A stretch of 64,000 bases of DNA, from assembly GCA_947685225.1 (NCBI GenBank), contig CANTUV010000010.1, positions 5,394,001 through 5,458,000 of the forward strand, in the 5' to 3' direction. Under the pieces are notes generated by a model. It was given only the letters and a program-made list of their open reading frames with translations, did no database searches and was not told the DNA's origin. The position numbers and the translations under genes were made by a program. This document shows, one piece after another, positions 36,930-48,610 of this stretch (position 1 is its first letter; every line of letters starts with the position of its first letter). This DNA is from Garcia nutans. Its lineage: Eukaryota > Streptophyta > Magnoliopsida > Malpighiales > Euphorbiaceae.

Positions 36930-39900
36930 TCAATACCCATTAGTGTAACCCATAGAATGGGTTCTAGAATGAATACTGCGGTGATTGTAAATGGGATCTC
37001 CATAATCAACAGGCTTAATGACAACAGCTTCACGCTTCCCATCCTGCTCTTGCACTGCTCCAAACACAATTTCCTCGGTTTTCTCATAGCTCTGCTCATA
37101 GTATGTGTGTGGGGTGGTAGATTGATACCGGTGATGATGCTGCTGTTTCTGCTGCTGATAATCGTCATCCCACCCACTATAGAAAGCCCGGCCTTGTCTC
37201 CATTGATGCATCTTTTCTCCATCCTTGGACATAAATGGGTAAGTTTTCCTTGGTGTTGGTGTTCTGGTTTCAATTGAAGGAGGCTCATCTTCATCCGGTA
37301 TCACAAAGCTGTCCTGCACAGGCCAAGAGTAGTGCTTCTGCTGCTGGCTTTGATATTGATAACTTAATGGCTTCTTCCTAAAACCAGGAATTATTCCTCC
37401 CAAAATTTCAATAACAGATGCCCAACCATTAGAAAAAAGCTTGCCAAGGGATCCAAAGAATCCTTCTTCTTGCTTCTCCTGTTCATCCTCAGTTGGAATT
37501 AAAGGTGGTCTGACTGATTTAAGAGACTTCTGATATGGACTTCTGGTCATTGTATCCTGATCCTATGGAGTACACAAGTTTACAGATATTTACCTAGTTT
37601 GACTTGAACATTAATTAGAAAAAAAAAAAACCACTTCGTTGTTCATAGTAGTATATCTGAACCAATATCATATTTAAACTACCATTGCTACTAGGCAATG
37701 CATCAAAACACATGCCATGAATGAATACTGGTGCCAGTCCTTGAGGAGCTAATTCCAAAGAAAGAGCGTTGTTGTTTCAAGGTTTTGTGTATGCAGGTGT
37801 TTATATTTCTAACCTGGCATGGGAACAAGAGCCGTGCTTTTGAAAGTTTACCTGAAGCTGCTTATCCAATTAACAAACAGAGCCAAACAGTTTCAAAAGC
37901 AGAAAACACCAACAGATCAAGGTGTTTTAAGCATGAACAATTGCAAAGTGCTTCGTGTAATTCTTGCACTGGTGATTATTCATCGCAATGGAGTCGCCGA
38001 GAAAACAACATTGTTGACAAAAATGTAACACTTACATTATGGGAGGTAACAATTGTTCCCACTCTACGCTGCAGCAACGCCAACATGTAACCAAAAAAAC
38101 CAGCTGCTACAAGCACTGCAATCCCTGCATTGATGAAACAATTACTTCAAAGATATAACTATAGCAGATAATAGATTATCAACCCACAATACAAAGTCTG
38201 CTCACCAAGGGGAAAACCGCTTCCATATTGATAAGCACAATCATCAAAATGGAGTTGGATCTCTCTGATGGCTTGGTTGCCTCTGTCTATAACAAGAAGA
38301 GAACAACTGCTTCCAACATAAACTACATCAAAATCATTAGAAAACTTTGCATCTTCGCTGGCTCCATCTACATGGCCCCCTCCACGACCCCATTTCCCTC
38401 CAGCAATTGTGGTGACCCCTACAGGAAAATTTTCAATCGCGTCAGCACTCATTATCTTCTGTTCAAACTTCAACACCCAACACTGTTAGCAACCAACAAT
38501 CATGCAGATATAAATCCATACATGCTCTAGGATTACTTTAAACCCCTATTTCAGATTTTCCATGAGATTTTACATGAAAAGCACAACATTTACCTGCGTC
38601 ACTTATCTTCCTGATAGCCATATTCATGGTGTCTGCAATATAAATATTTCCTCTGTCATCTACTGTGAGCCCCTTTGGATGGTTCATTCTTGCCTCCCTG
38701 TGCTTTCCATCTACATGTCCAGAGTATCCATCAGGGGACCCAGCAATGAGCTTAGGTCTGCTGTCTGCAGCATGGTTCCATTAAAAAATAATAGAAAAAT
38801 GAAAGAGAATGCACAACAAAAAACTTCAATTGTCATCTGACATATGAAAAGTGGTATTTGATGAAAAGAATATCTAGAGACATCAAACTAATCTTGGCAA
38901 ATATTAAAAGCACAAGCTCAACTGAATGGAAGTCTGAAATTAATACATAGGAAGAAATTATGCAGAAGCATACATATGCATAACACACGTTTATTGGTGT
39001 AAGAAACCAAAACAGCTGAATTTAGAAGTAGAATTTTATTGCCCTATGTTAAGGTTATGCTTTCTTGAAGGAAGTTTATCCGTAGCAAATGGCAATGTGT
39101 ATGCCACATGTATTTTCTCTGTACTATGCTTAATTTTACAATCCTGCATAATGATGAAAAGATTACTGAGTACTTTACACGATTTTAACTTTTTCCTCAG
39201 AAATAAAGTTTGTGCCAGCATTTCTTTTCCAATCATCTCTCTCTATATACAATTTTTTCCTTCATCATAATAGAGGTTACATCCCAAACTACGTGAAACC
39301 AATACTATTAAGAAACACCAGCTAAACCCTGCAGAAGAATCTGCATCATGCCTTTCGAATAATGTATTCCAACAGGAAAAAATCATCCTCTAAAAGCATC
39401 TTTCTAATAGTGATATAGCACTTGAAATATCATTCTAACCACACAATCCATCCAAGAATAATGATGTTTATCTTCAATAGGACCATTCTTTAGATCCAAT
39501 CTTCCAAGGCCAAATAAAATACTACTGAAAACATATTTTATTTACACACAAAAGCTTGTCACATGAGACAACAGACTTCAGAAAGGCATAGAAATAAACA
39601 ATATTTTATTTTTCAGATTCATGCTCTGGATGCCATCTCTCTAAAAGCAACTAGAGCACAAGTGAAAACATATTCTATCTAATGTCTGTCACATGAGAGA
39701 GAACACTGGCTTCAAGTAAGAAATTGCATATACGTCTGACTATCCCTTGAATTTCAATATTTTAAGCATAAAAGTGGATGAAGGCTAACTCAAATTATTA
39801 AAACCATGAAGCAAATCTTTTTCAGATGCATAATTACTAAATCAGGCGATCAACTACTAATAAGCTGAAGTTGTTTGTGGTTTTATAAAACCTAAAGTTG

Positions 39901-40670
39901 ATTCTGATCAAACAAATTAAACCCGATAAAGTTTCGACCAATGGGAGTTGGCGAAGGCATAATGGTTGGCAAATAATATACCTGAAAAGACAGTGCCAAA
40001 CAAACTAGAAATATTCATTCAATAAAACTAGGCCAGTCAATCAATATCCAGGCCGTAATAGAAACCCACTTACATAGAGAGAGGGAAGATGATATCTTGT
40101 AAATGTTACTGTTAGCAGAGTCCAAAATTAGAAGCTTCCCACTGGGCAAGACCTCCACGGAGTAAGGCTCAATCCCAAGCTTGCTTCCATCAAACACAGT
40201 CTCCACGGTATGTCCACTTTCAAACTTCATCAATGGACGGCCAGAATTCGCTGCGTCCACAAATTTCATAACCAAAATATCGGATACCAATATCCACATC
40301 CACAAAAGAGTTAAAAACCAAAGAAATAAAAAGGGAAAAAAAGGAAAGAAAAGAAATTGCTGGCGACAGAATCAGAGATCCAAACCTGTTTTAGTGGTGG
40401 TTTTGAGAGACCATAACCATTTCATTAAAGCAGAAATTACATTTGAGAAAAACCCACTAACAATCTCTGCAAAAGAAAGAAAATTAGCTGCAGCATCCAA
40501 GCAAGCAAGCAAGCAGAGAAGAAAGTAAGTAAAACTCGGATCAAACAAAAGCAGCTTGAAGCTCATAACTCACTTGCAGGGGAAGCAGTAGTAGGAGCTG
40601 AAGAGACACCACCAAAAAGCAGTAAGATCATAAGAAACAAAACCAACACATTCTTGCCCATTACACCCAT
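36930..40670 (-). CDS. NHL-repeat membrane protein (NHL gene B)
   Basis: Predicted type I membrane protein of 486 residues. Exons in gene order: 40670-40574, 40466-40386, 40250-40074, 38764-38594, 38418-38206, 38124-38036, 37562-36930; all GT-AG, 1461 nt in total. Seen: a signal peptide (MGVMGKNVLVLFLMILLLFG); a linker; NHL repeats at about 60-245 (YSVEVLPSGKLLILDSANSN, HPKGLTVDDRGNIYIADTMN, VTTIAGGKWGRGGGH, LVIDRGNQAIREI); a transmembrane helix at about 247-268 (GIAVLVAAGFFGYMLALL); and a long polar tail rich in Gln, His and Tyr (YQQQKQQHHHRYQS). Intron phases match those of gene A. NHL propellers usually bind proteins or ligands; function in plants is not established to my knowledge. A second in-frame ATG (codon 4) is an alternative start. 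Confidence 0.93.
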
Positions 40671-41626
40671 TGCTTCAATACTGAAAAAGAACCCAAAGAG
40701 AAGTTCAAAAAATAAAAAGGTTTGAGCATTGGCAGAAAACCCTATTTCTTATCTGGGTTTGAATAAAAAAATTGGCTTTGATATGAAATGGGGACTAAAG
40801 AAAGATGCTCAAGAACAGTATTTTTCTTTTTTCTGAAAAAAGGCTTTTGTTTTTTAACCGGAGAAGAAAAATGTAATTTGATTAGAGAGTAGTAGATCAG
40901 CAGAGAGTGAGATTGGAGGATAGGAAAGGTGAAAAAGACAGAGAAAGGAAAGGAAGAAAATTTAAAAAGAGGAAGCAAAGTGAGGTCACTGGCTCTGTGG
41001 GGGCAGTGCTGTTGAAAAAAAAGAGAGGGAGAGAGAATCAAATGCTCGCTCTGTTTCTGTGATTTGCGTGCTTAAATACCTCATTTCTTGGGTTATAATG
41101 TATTGTGCAACAAGTAGCATTACATTCATTCCTTACCTAAATTAAAGCTCTCTGCTCATGCTTTCAGAGCCTTTAATGGGGTTCTTGCTAATTGCCCTTC
41201 TTATTTTTCTCGCTTCATCCACTCTAATCTTTCTTTTCTTTTTTCCTCTGCATTATTAGAAGTAAAAAAGTAAAAAACAATTAGTATTAGGTTCTAAGTT
41301 ACATTTTGTGTTATTAGACCATCCACATAAACTTAATTACAGGGTCATTTTAAGTATATTTTGTCCCCCTAAATCACCATTTTTCTAGCTTATGAAAAAG
41401 AAAAAAAAATCAGAATTTAAACATCTTATTCAAGTAGATTGCATATTTATGATTGTATTAAATATGTATTATTTAAATTTTTTAAAATAATTTTACATTT
41501 AAATTTCTTGAAAACTCAGAATAATCCATTATTTTTCGAATCAGTCATATTCAATAGACATTAGTTTAAGAAGGGCGGGGAAATGATTTAAGAATAGAGG
41601 TAGGCAGTCACATGTGTGTGAAATAG
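40671..41626. other. Leader and promoter of NHL gene B; intergenic
   Basis: On the minus strand, the region just upstream of the ATG is rich in CT/TC (plus-strand GA runs at about 40920-41040), typical of a plant leader. TATTTAAG at about 41072-41079 (minus) is a candidate TATA box. Beyond 41100 the sequence is AT-rich without a recognised feature. Confidence 0.4.
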
Positions 41627-41807
41627 GAATAATTATATGCTATAACCGTTGTAGCAATAAATGCCTACAACGGACCAATGGGATTCTTACACGTAGATTA
41701 AATGCCTACAACGGACCAATGAAATGAATCATTTAATCTACGTGTAAGAATCTCATTGGTCCGTTGTAGGCATTTATTGCTACAACGATTGTAGCATATA
41801 ATTATTC
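41627..41807. mobile_element. Mutator-like foldback MITE
   Basis: 181 bp, flanked by the 9-bp target duplication GTGAAATAG (41618-41626 and 41808-41816). Termini are GAATAATTATATGCT and its exact inverse, and pairing extends about 78 bp per arm with about three mismatches, leaving a loop of about 25 bases. Long TIRs with a 9-bp duplication are the Mutator signature. The 22-mer starting AAATGCCTACAACGG occurs twice in direct orientation, in the left arm and in the loop. Confidence 0.9.
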
Positions 41808-41816
41808 GTGAAATAG

Positions 41817-44406
41817 GCCAGTCTTATATAATTAAATATCTTGTAGATTTATAGTGTCATGTTCGCAAAAGAGCTTTGTTATATAAATCAGCAACATCTG
41901 AACTTATAATTAAGATGTGGAGAAATTTATAGTGACTAATTATTCTTAATTACTTTCAAAGTTTCAATGGGTATGGGACCTTACTCAGTTAATGGTTCAG
42001 TGGTCCTAACTTATGAGGGTACCCTTCGGATTGGTCTGTGGGCATATGGTAGTAAATGGTAATTAAAAAGTTAGCACCCTCTAGTAGAGGGAAAACAATA
42101 AACAATTGTCCCAAGGCAGCTAAGAAAACTTAATGGGCATGGTTAATCCATTTGTCCTGGCTCGAGCAATACAGATTAAGATTAGTCCACTCAACAGTGG
42201 TAGACAGACGGTGAGGGCTGGCTGAAGGGACCTACCTTCTCCTGTGCTTTGTTGGCTACCCACAACTCCAACCAACCTGCACCCACCGAGTTGTCAAATT
42301 TAATGATGCCACTTGAGTCAATAGGAGTAGGCAGCCGCAGGCCGCAGTTCTCCTGCCTTTCAAATCACGGTTTCCCAATTGAGATTTTTCTTTTAATTTT
42401 TATTATTTTGAAAAAATTGATAGTTAACTCAGTAGAAAGAAAACAAAACATATATTTTGTATTTATTCATCACGTATTAATAATAATAATTGATAAATTT
42501 TCTTTCAATATCAATGATAAGTGAATCTCAGTTATCTCTTAAAAATTTCGGGTTTGAGTTCTACAGGCCGTTCATCTGCTTAAAAGATAAAAGAGAAAAA
42601 TCGAACTCCAACGAAAAGACTCTGATATTTAAATTAGCTTGGTTTATTTATAGATAAAAAAACTCAGAAAATGAGAAAGTATCTTTTAACTGAGTGTACT
42701 TTTATTTATAATTGATGGGAGAGAAGATAACTTATGAATGCTCCAGCAGAAATTGCATATGTATTAGTGTTGTATCGGGGATCTGTCTTCTTGCAGTGAA
42801 GAGCTTGGTTTGAGTTGTTTGTGTCCTTGATATCTCGACACTCTGGTCTTGCATCTTTTGGAAAGCTCGGTCTTGTTGATTGGCTTGTTACGAGAAGTGA
42901 GCGGGCTACTAGAAGCGAGCTTAATACTGAGCTAGATAACTAGGGGAGATATCAGATATTTTTAAAATTTTAATCATAATTTCTTATGAAAAATCTTATT
43001 TTTAATCTTCCAATTCGTTGTATAATTTGTCTATCAACTTAAAAAAATTACAATTTGAATATAATAAAAAATAAAATTTTAATTTTATTTACTTTATAAT
43101 AATAGTCATAAGTTTAAAATATAAACTTACATTAAAAAAGAATCATTCTTATAATCTTAAGCGTGAAGTGTAAATTTGAATTAATTAAAATAAATGAAAT
43201 CTATTTTTTTTTAATAAATACATTAAGCAAACCAAAATAAATGATACTAAAATAAAGGACGTGTAAATTACACGTAGCCAATAGGTTATCCCCAATATAA
43301 TTTGCATATCCGCAAATATTCGGAAAATTACACCATTATAAGGGCTCTTTAGTTCTCACGCTTTCAGCATCTTTCCCAACAAAATACAGCTTGAGTTAAG
43401 TTTACATATTAAAATGAAACTAAAAAAATTATAAGTTTCTAGTTTATGATTAAAAGTTTTGAATAAATAAAATTTGAAAATTAAAATGACTGTAAATAAT
43501 TTGCATATCCGCAAATATTCGGAAATAAAGAAGGGCTATATGCCAATGTTGTCAATGCCGTTGAATCAACAAGTGATTTCTCTTTCAATTGAGGCATGTA
43601 GCTAGTTATTAAAACTGAGTGCCTAAAATAGAAATAGAAAACAATTCCTTACTAGTTAGCGATTTTGGTATCAAAGCATCTTTTTTTTTTTTTTTAATAT
43701 TGAGTCATCTATAGATATTTAGTTCTGTAAATTTTATATTCTAAATTTTTTATATTTGTTCAGCCTTGAATGTAAGAAATTGTATTAAGTATCCTAGCTC
43801 TCTTAAATATAATAATAATATGCTCCTTGTAATAGCTTAAATAATTATTACCTTATTAAATTACTTTTGGAGTTAAGTTAATCTCAAATTCATTTTCTCA
43901 ACAATTTAGTTTATAAATTATTAAGGATTATTTATTTATTTATTGACTAAAAGAAATATTTGGATATATAAAATATAATACAAAGTAATATTTATTTTTT
44001 CTAAAAATGTTTTTTCTTTTAATTTTAGAAGAAATTACATAGTTTATCTCTGTTTGAAAATCACTTTTCAACTTTACTCTCATTAGTCTTTTTTTTTTTT
44101 TAGTTTTACCCTAAAGTTTTTTCGGTTATATTTTTTTTTTTGGAATTTTTTTCATCTATGCGCAGACTTTACTTTTGAAGTTAGATGTAAACATTTCATA
44201 TTTCATCATTCATTTTGATTCTTCTCTCCGTTGTTTGTTTCCTCGATTTTCTTTCCTTTTTCTTTTTGGTTATTTAATATATCTTCTTCCTTCGAGATTT
44301 TTGGTTTTTGTTGTTCTATTTTTTTCTTCTATTTCTTTCTCTTAGTTTTTCATTTTTGTTTTTTATTAAAGATATTTGTGAAAAAGTTGCATAAAGATTC
44401 TAATGA
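41817..44406. other. Intergenic, AT-rich, unassigned
   Basis: No supported gene. Segments at about 41990-42360 and 42770-42950 are less AT-biased and may be old transposon sequence, but I cannot assign them. The palindrome ACGTGTAAATTACACGT lies at about 43260-43276. A 28-base direct repeat is listed separately. Confidence 0.4.
43299..43525. repeat. 28-base direct repeat, 199 bases apart
   Basis: The same 28 bases (TTTGCATATCCGCAAATATT with flanks) occur at 43299-43326 and 43498-43525. Each copy holds a small hairpin, TTTGC-ATATCC-GCAAA. The DNA between them is AT-rich without coding sense. Confidence 0.85.
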
Positions 44407-44411
44407 GAATT

Positions 44412-47306
44412 TATAATATCTGTTGTTTAGGATAGATTAAATATATATTTAGACGTTAATTAAAGTATTAGAAAGATATAAGTAGTATATATACTTAATA
44501 TATATCTATTATATACATATTATATACATATCATATACTTATTATATATGTTGGATATATATTGTATACTTAATATATATATAATATACACATAATATAT
44601 ACTTGATGTATACATGTGATATACATTACATATTCATATAAATAAAAATATACATTAGATATATATAAAATATACCACATATATATATTAAGTATAAAGT
44701 GGTGTTGAAAAAGTTGATAATAATAATAATATAAAGAGAAGAAAGAAAAGTCAAAAAAGAAAATAAATTAATTGGTTGAAATTATTTAAATTAATTAATT
44801 ATTATATATTTATGGATATAAAATGTGAATTAAATAAATAAATAATTCAAAATTAAAATAATTTTTAGATGGTGAAAAATTGTAAAAAAAAATTTAGAAA
44901 TTAATTAAATAATTCAAAGTTAAATTAATTTTGAGTGGAAGAAGAAAATTAAAATTTTTAAATAAATAAATAAATAAATAATAAAATATATATATACATG
45001 TGGTTAGTAAAATAAGAAGAAAAATAAAACACTTCATCTTCTTCTTCCTCCTTTCTTCTTCTTCAAAAATGTTTTTCTCCATGGGTGAAGAGAGGGAGCT
45101 TTTGTTTCCTTGATTAGATCAATATTTCATCAATTTTTAAAAAGCAATTGGTAATTTTGGAGAATTTACAAGTAAAAGGTAAGGTTTCTTCCAAACTTAA
45201 AAAGCTTTATGGAATTTTAAAATTATGTAATATATGGGTCTTTAATTGGATATGTTGTAATTATTGGAATGAGTATGGATGATACTAATTTGATGAGAAA
45301 ATAATGATTTTATAGTTAAATGGTTGATTAGCATAAGTTTAGTTGGAGTTTAGATGAAGTAGAGAGGAATTGTAGATTTTCTTGAGACTCTTATAAAGAA
45401 ATGATTTAAATTTAATTTAATTGTTTAAAATGTATTAGAATATAGTTTTAAAGATATATTTGAACTTAAATTATCTTTTGAAAGTTGTTGGAATAGAGTT
45501 CAAAAATTAAAGAAGGTGATTTAAGATTTTGGTAGAACTTTGTTAAAGAATTAATGTGAATTGAATTAAATTATTTAAATCATATTTCTAATATGATTTT
45601 AAGGATGAATATGAATTCAAATCAACATTTAGAATGGATTAAAATGAAGTTGTAGAATTAAATAAGGTTAAAGCAAAAATGTGAAAGTTGGAAGAATTGA
45701 TGCTAAATTTGTAGTTGATAATTAAAACACCAAAAAATATGATTCTAATATGTTATATACATCTATATTTGGATTAGGTGTGAAGTATAATCAAGTTATC
45801 CATATCTAGTGGTGAATGACTCTTGAAGAAAATGAAGGAAAATGTGTACATTTAGCTTGGAAGTGATCTTGGTTAAAAGTTAGTATATACTTTGATGGAA
45901 TTATATTGTAATGCATTAAGAATGACATATTATAGTGTATTTAAAAATTAAAACTATGCTACTTTGATGTGTGAATTCACATGAAAAATGCATAGATATA
46001 TGTTTAAAGGCATGAAATATATAATGTATGAATGATTAAGCCATTTTAAGATGGCTAGTAGCATTGTTAAAAATATTTATGAAAAGAATGTATTTATGCC
46101 AATTTTAAGACATAATTTAGCCATATTAATAAAGTGAAAAAATATTTGATGTTTGTAACAAAAAAGTATGAAAATATGGCTAAAATGAGTAATATGAAAA
46201 AAATGAGAAAAATATAAAAATAGTCCAAAGTGTTAGGGTAATATAGGCACATTGAAAAGGTGACTTACATTATTAGAAATGTAATAAATTATATTGAATT
46301 AAGGCAATTATGTATGATTATAGAAAAAAAATGAGTAAATGAGACATTATGATAAAAAATGGATTATGAAAATGTTTATTATATGTGTGTTGCCTTATAT
46401 AATATTTTATTTCAGAGTCTTGTGTTTGGCGACATGTTATATGATTTGCCTTCGAGCTAGACGTTGAACGTTACCATTATATGATTTGCATTCGGGCTAG
46501 ATGTTGGGCGTCACTTAATTGTCTTCGGGCTAGACACTGGGTGTCAAAATGGTCCAAAGTATTATCTCTGAAACTTGACTATTATATAGGACCATTTGGG
46601 CCTAATGCATGTGAACATGTCATATGATGAGTTTACAAGAAAAATATATAAGTTCCATTATGTGTCTACATGTCACATTAAAAATTTCAAAGTAAAAGTA
46701 TTGTGCATTATTCTTTAAAATTTTTTTATTATCAAAGTATATATTACTAGGCGAAAAGTTTAGTATGATTTGTTCATCGCGCAGGTAGTAGGTTAGAGTC
46801 AAATAGTCTAGAAGTTTGTTGATTCACCACTAGACCGGTGCCATTATATAGCATGTGAATATTTATTTATATTAAATCTCATAATAATTGTATAATTTAT
46901 ATGCATTGTAAAAGTATTGAAACTTAATATACACGTAATGTCTAAATACATTATATATCTATATAAATGATCATGAGGCTTTTAAAATGGGGGTGGTGTG
47001 AATGAAATTGGAGATTTAGATAAATGAATGAGGTTATACATAAAATTTGGAAGTGCAAATTTCATGCAAATTGTGTTGTTTGAATTTTGGATTGTTCAAA
47101 ATACAAATTAAACTCTGACAAATTTTTTTAGAGATTTTTAATATATTTTTTATTTGTCTTTTAAGTATGTTATGATTTTAAAATATTTTTATTATGAAAA
47201 TGGGAATGTTTGTAAGAATGACACTGTGACAATCTCATACTATATATGCATATTATATATATAATTGTATGTGTATTATGCGTATATATGATATTAGGGT
47301 ATTACA
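44412..47306. mobile_element. Probable solo LTR or LTR-derived element
   Basis: No coding capacity. The right end reads TTAGGGTATTACA, like gypsy LTR ends, and GAATT occurs at both presumed borders (44407-44411, 47307-47311). The left end reads TATAATATC, partly inverse to the right end but lacking the canonical TG. The interior has TA-rich runs (about 44440-44700) and the three-copy motif listed separately. The borders are tentative, because a 5-base match can arise by chance. Confidence 0.4.
46430..46550. repeat. Three tandem copies of a TTCGGGCTAGACGTTGGGCGT-like motif
   Basis: Three degenerate copies at about 46450, 46490 and 46522 (cores TTCGAGCTAGACGTTGAACG, TTCGGGCTAGATGTTGGGCG and TTCGGGCTAGACACTGGGTG), spaced about 30-40 bases. 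I associate this kind of motif with long gypsy LTRs of eudicots. It is GC-richer than its surroundings. Confidence 0.7.
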
Positions 47307-47869
47307 GAATTGGTGAAACTTTGTAGCAGATTTTCAGTGTGAAGATATTTGTGAAGATGTTGCATGAAAGAGATGTTAATTTGATGAAGTTTTTTAGTAT
47401 ACTTCAGTTAAGGAGTTAATTTTTTTTTTTTTTTTTGTGTATGAGATTGAAATTTTCTCAATAATTGTTTTTTTTTTGTGTTCTTTAATTGTAATGCTAC
47501 TATTTTTTATTGTTCAATTGTAATGCCTTTTAAATATTCCATAAAATACTTTAAAAAATTTATTATCTTTTTGAATTTTTTATTTTTTCTTTCTTAATTT
47601 TATATTTTTAAATGCACACTTTCCTTTTTCTTTTAAATTCTATTTGTTTGTTTTTTATTTTTTACTTATTTTATTTGTGATGTATGTGTATTGTACGTGT
47701 CAACTGTTATAATACAACATATAAGCGATATCTACATAATATCTATGTAATATCTATAACTTTTATAAAATATCTGCAAAACATCTACAATTTTTGCAAC
47801 TGATTTAATTAACATCTCTGCAATATATATACGACGTCTACACAATATTTATGATTTAATTAAAGGTTG

Positions 47870-48610
47870 AAATACAATATGTATACAATATCAATACAAT
47901 ATTTACGTTGTAAAGTTAACATATATGCAATATTTATCAAATATCTATGAAATATTTACACAATATCTAGAAGATAATTATAATGCATCTCTCTTTTTAC
48001 ATTGTATTTATAACCTATCTACATAATATTCAAAATTCATCCATAATACATCTACAGTTTTTTTTTTTTTTTCAGAATGACTAGTTTTTTATATGAGTTA
48101 AGCATTAATATTTTATGTCTAATATCTATAAAATATCTAAATGCATCCCTCTCTTTTTATATTATATTTAAAACTCATTTGCATAATACCTATAATTTAT
48201 CCATAATACATCTACGGTTTTAAATTATTTTTAGAATAATATTTTTTTATACAAGTCAAACATCAATATTTTATGTGTGAAATATGTATAAAATATCTAC
48301 ATTACCTCCCTCTTTTTTATATTATATTTGTAATATATATATATAATATCTACAATTTATCTACAACACATCTGCAGTTTTAAATTATTTTTAGAATGAT
48401 CTATTTTTTTGCATAAGTTAAGCATATAACATGTACAATTCATCTACAGTTTTCAATTATTTTTAGAATGATCAGTAATTTATACGAGTCAAGAATCAAT
48501 ATTTTATATCTAACATCTATAAAGAATTTATATGTCTAAAATCTACAATGTCTCCATCTCATTTTATATTATTTTTTTAATTCATCTATATAATATCCAC
48601 AACACATATA
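47870..48610. repeat. Degenerate tandem array, unit about 160 bp
   Basis: Blocks starting CCATAATACATCTAC-GTTTT recur at about 48040 and 48200, with a diverged one at 48360 and a partial one at about 48433. Each is followed by a Phe-codon-like TTATTTTTAGAATGA stretch, AAGTTAAGCAT or similar, AATATTTTATGTCTAA, and CTCCCTCTTTTTATATTATA. The last full unit is shortened to about 73 bp. About 3.5 to 4 units by eye. Confidence 0.65.

Noticed and set aside
44231..44416. Phe-rich small ORF that looks like a membrane peptide
   Set aside because: It is simply T-rich low-complexity DNA; no start context, conservation cue or neighbour supports it.
47870..48610. CRISPR-like array
   Set aside because: Spacing and units are degenerate and long, the DNA is plant nuclear, and no associated genes exist; it is a tandem repeat.
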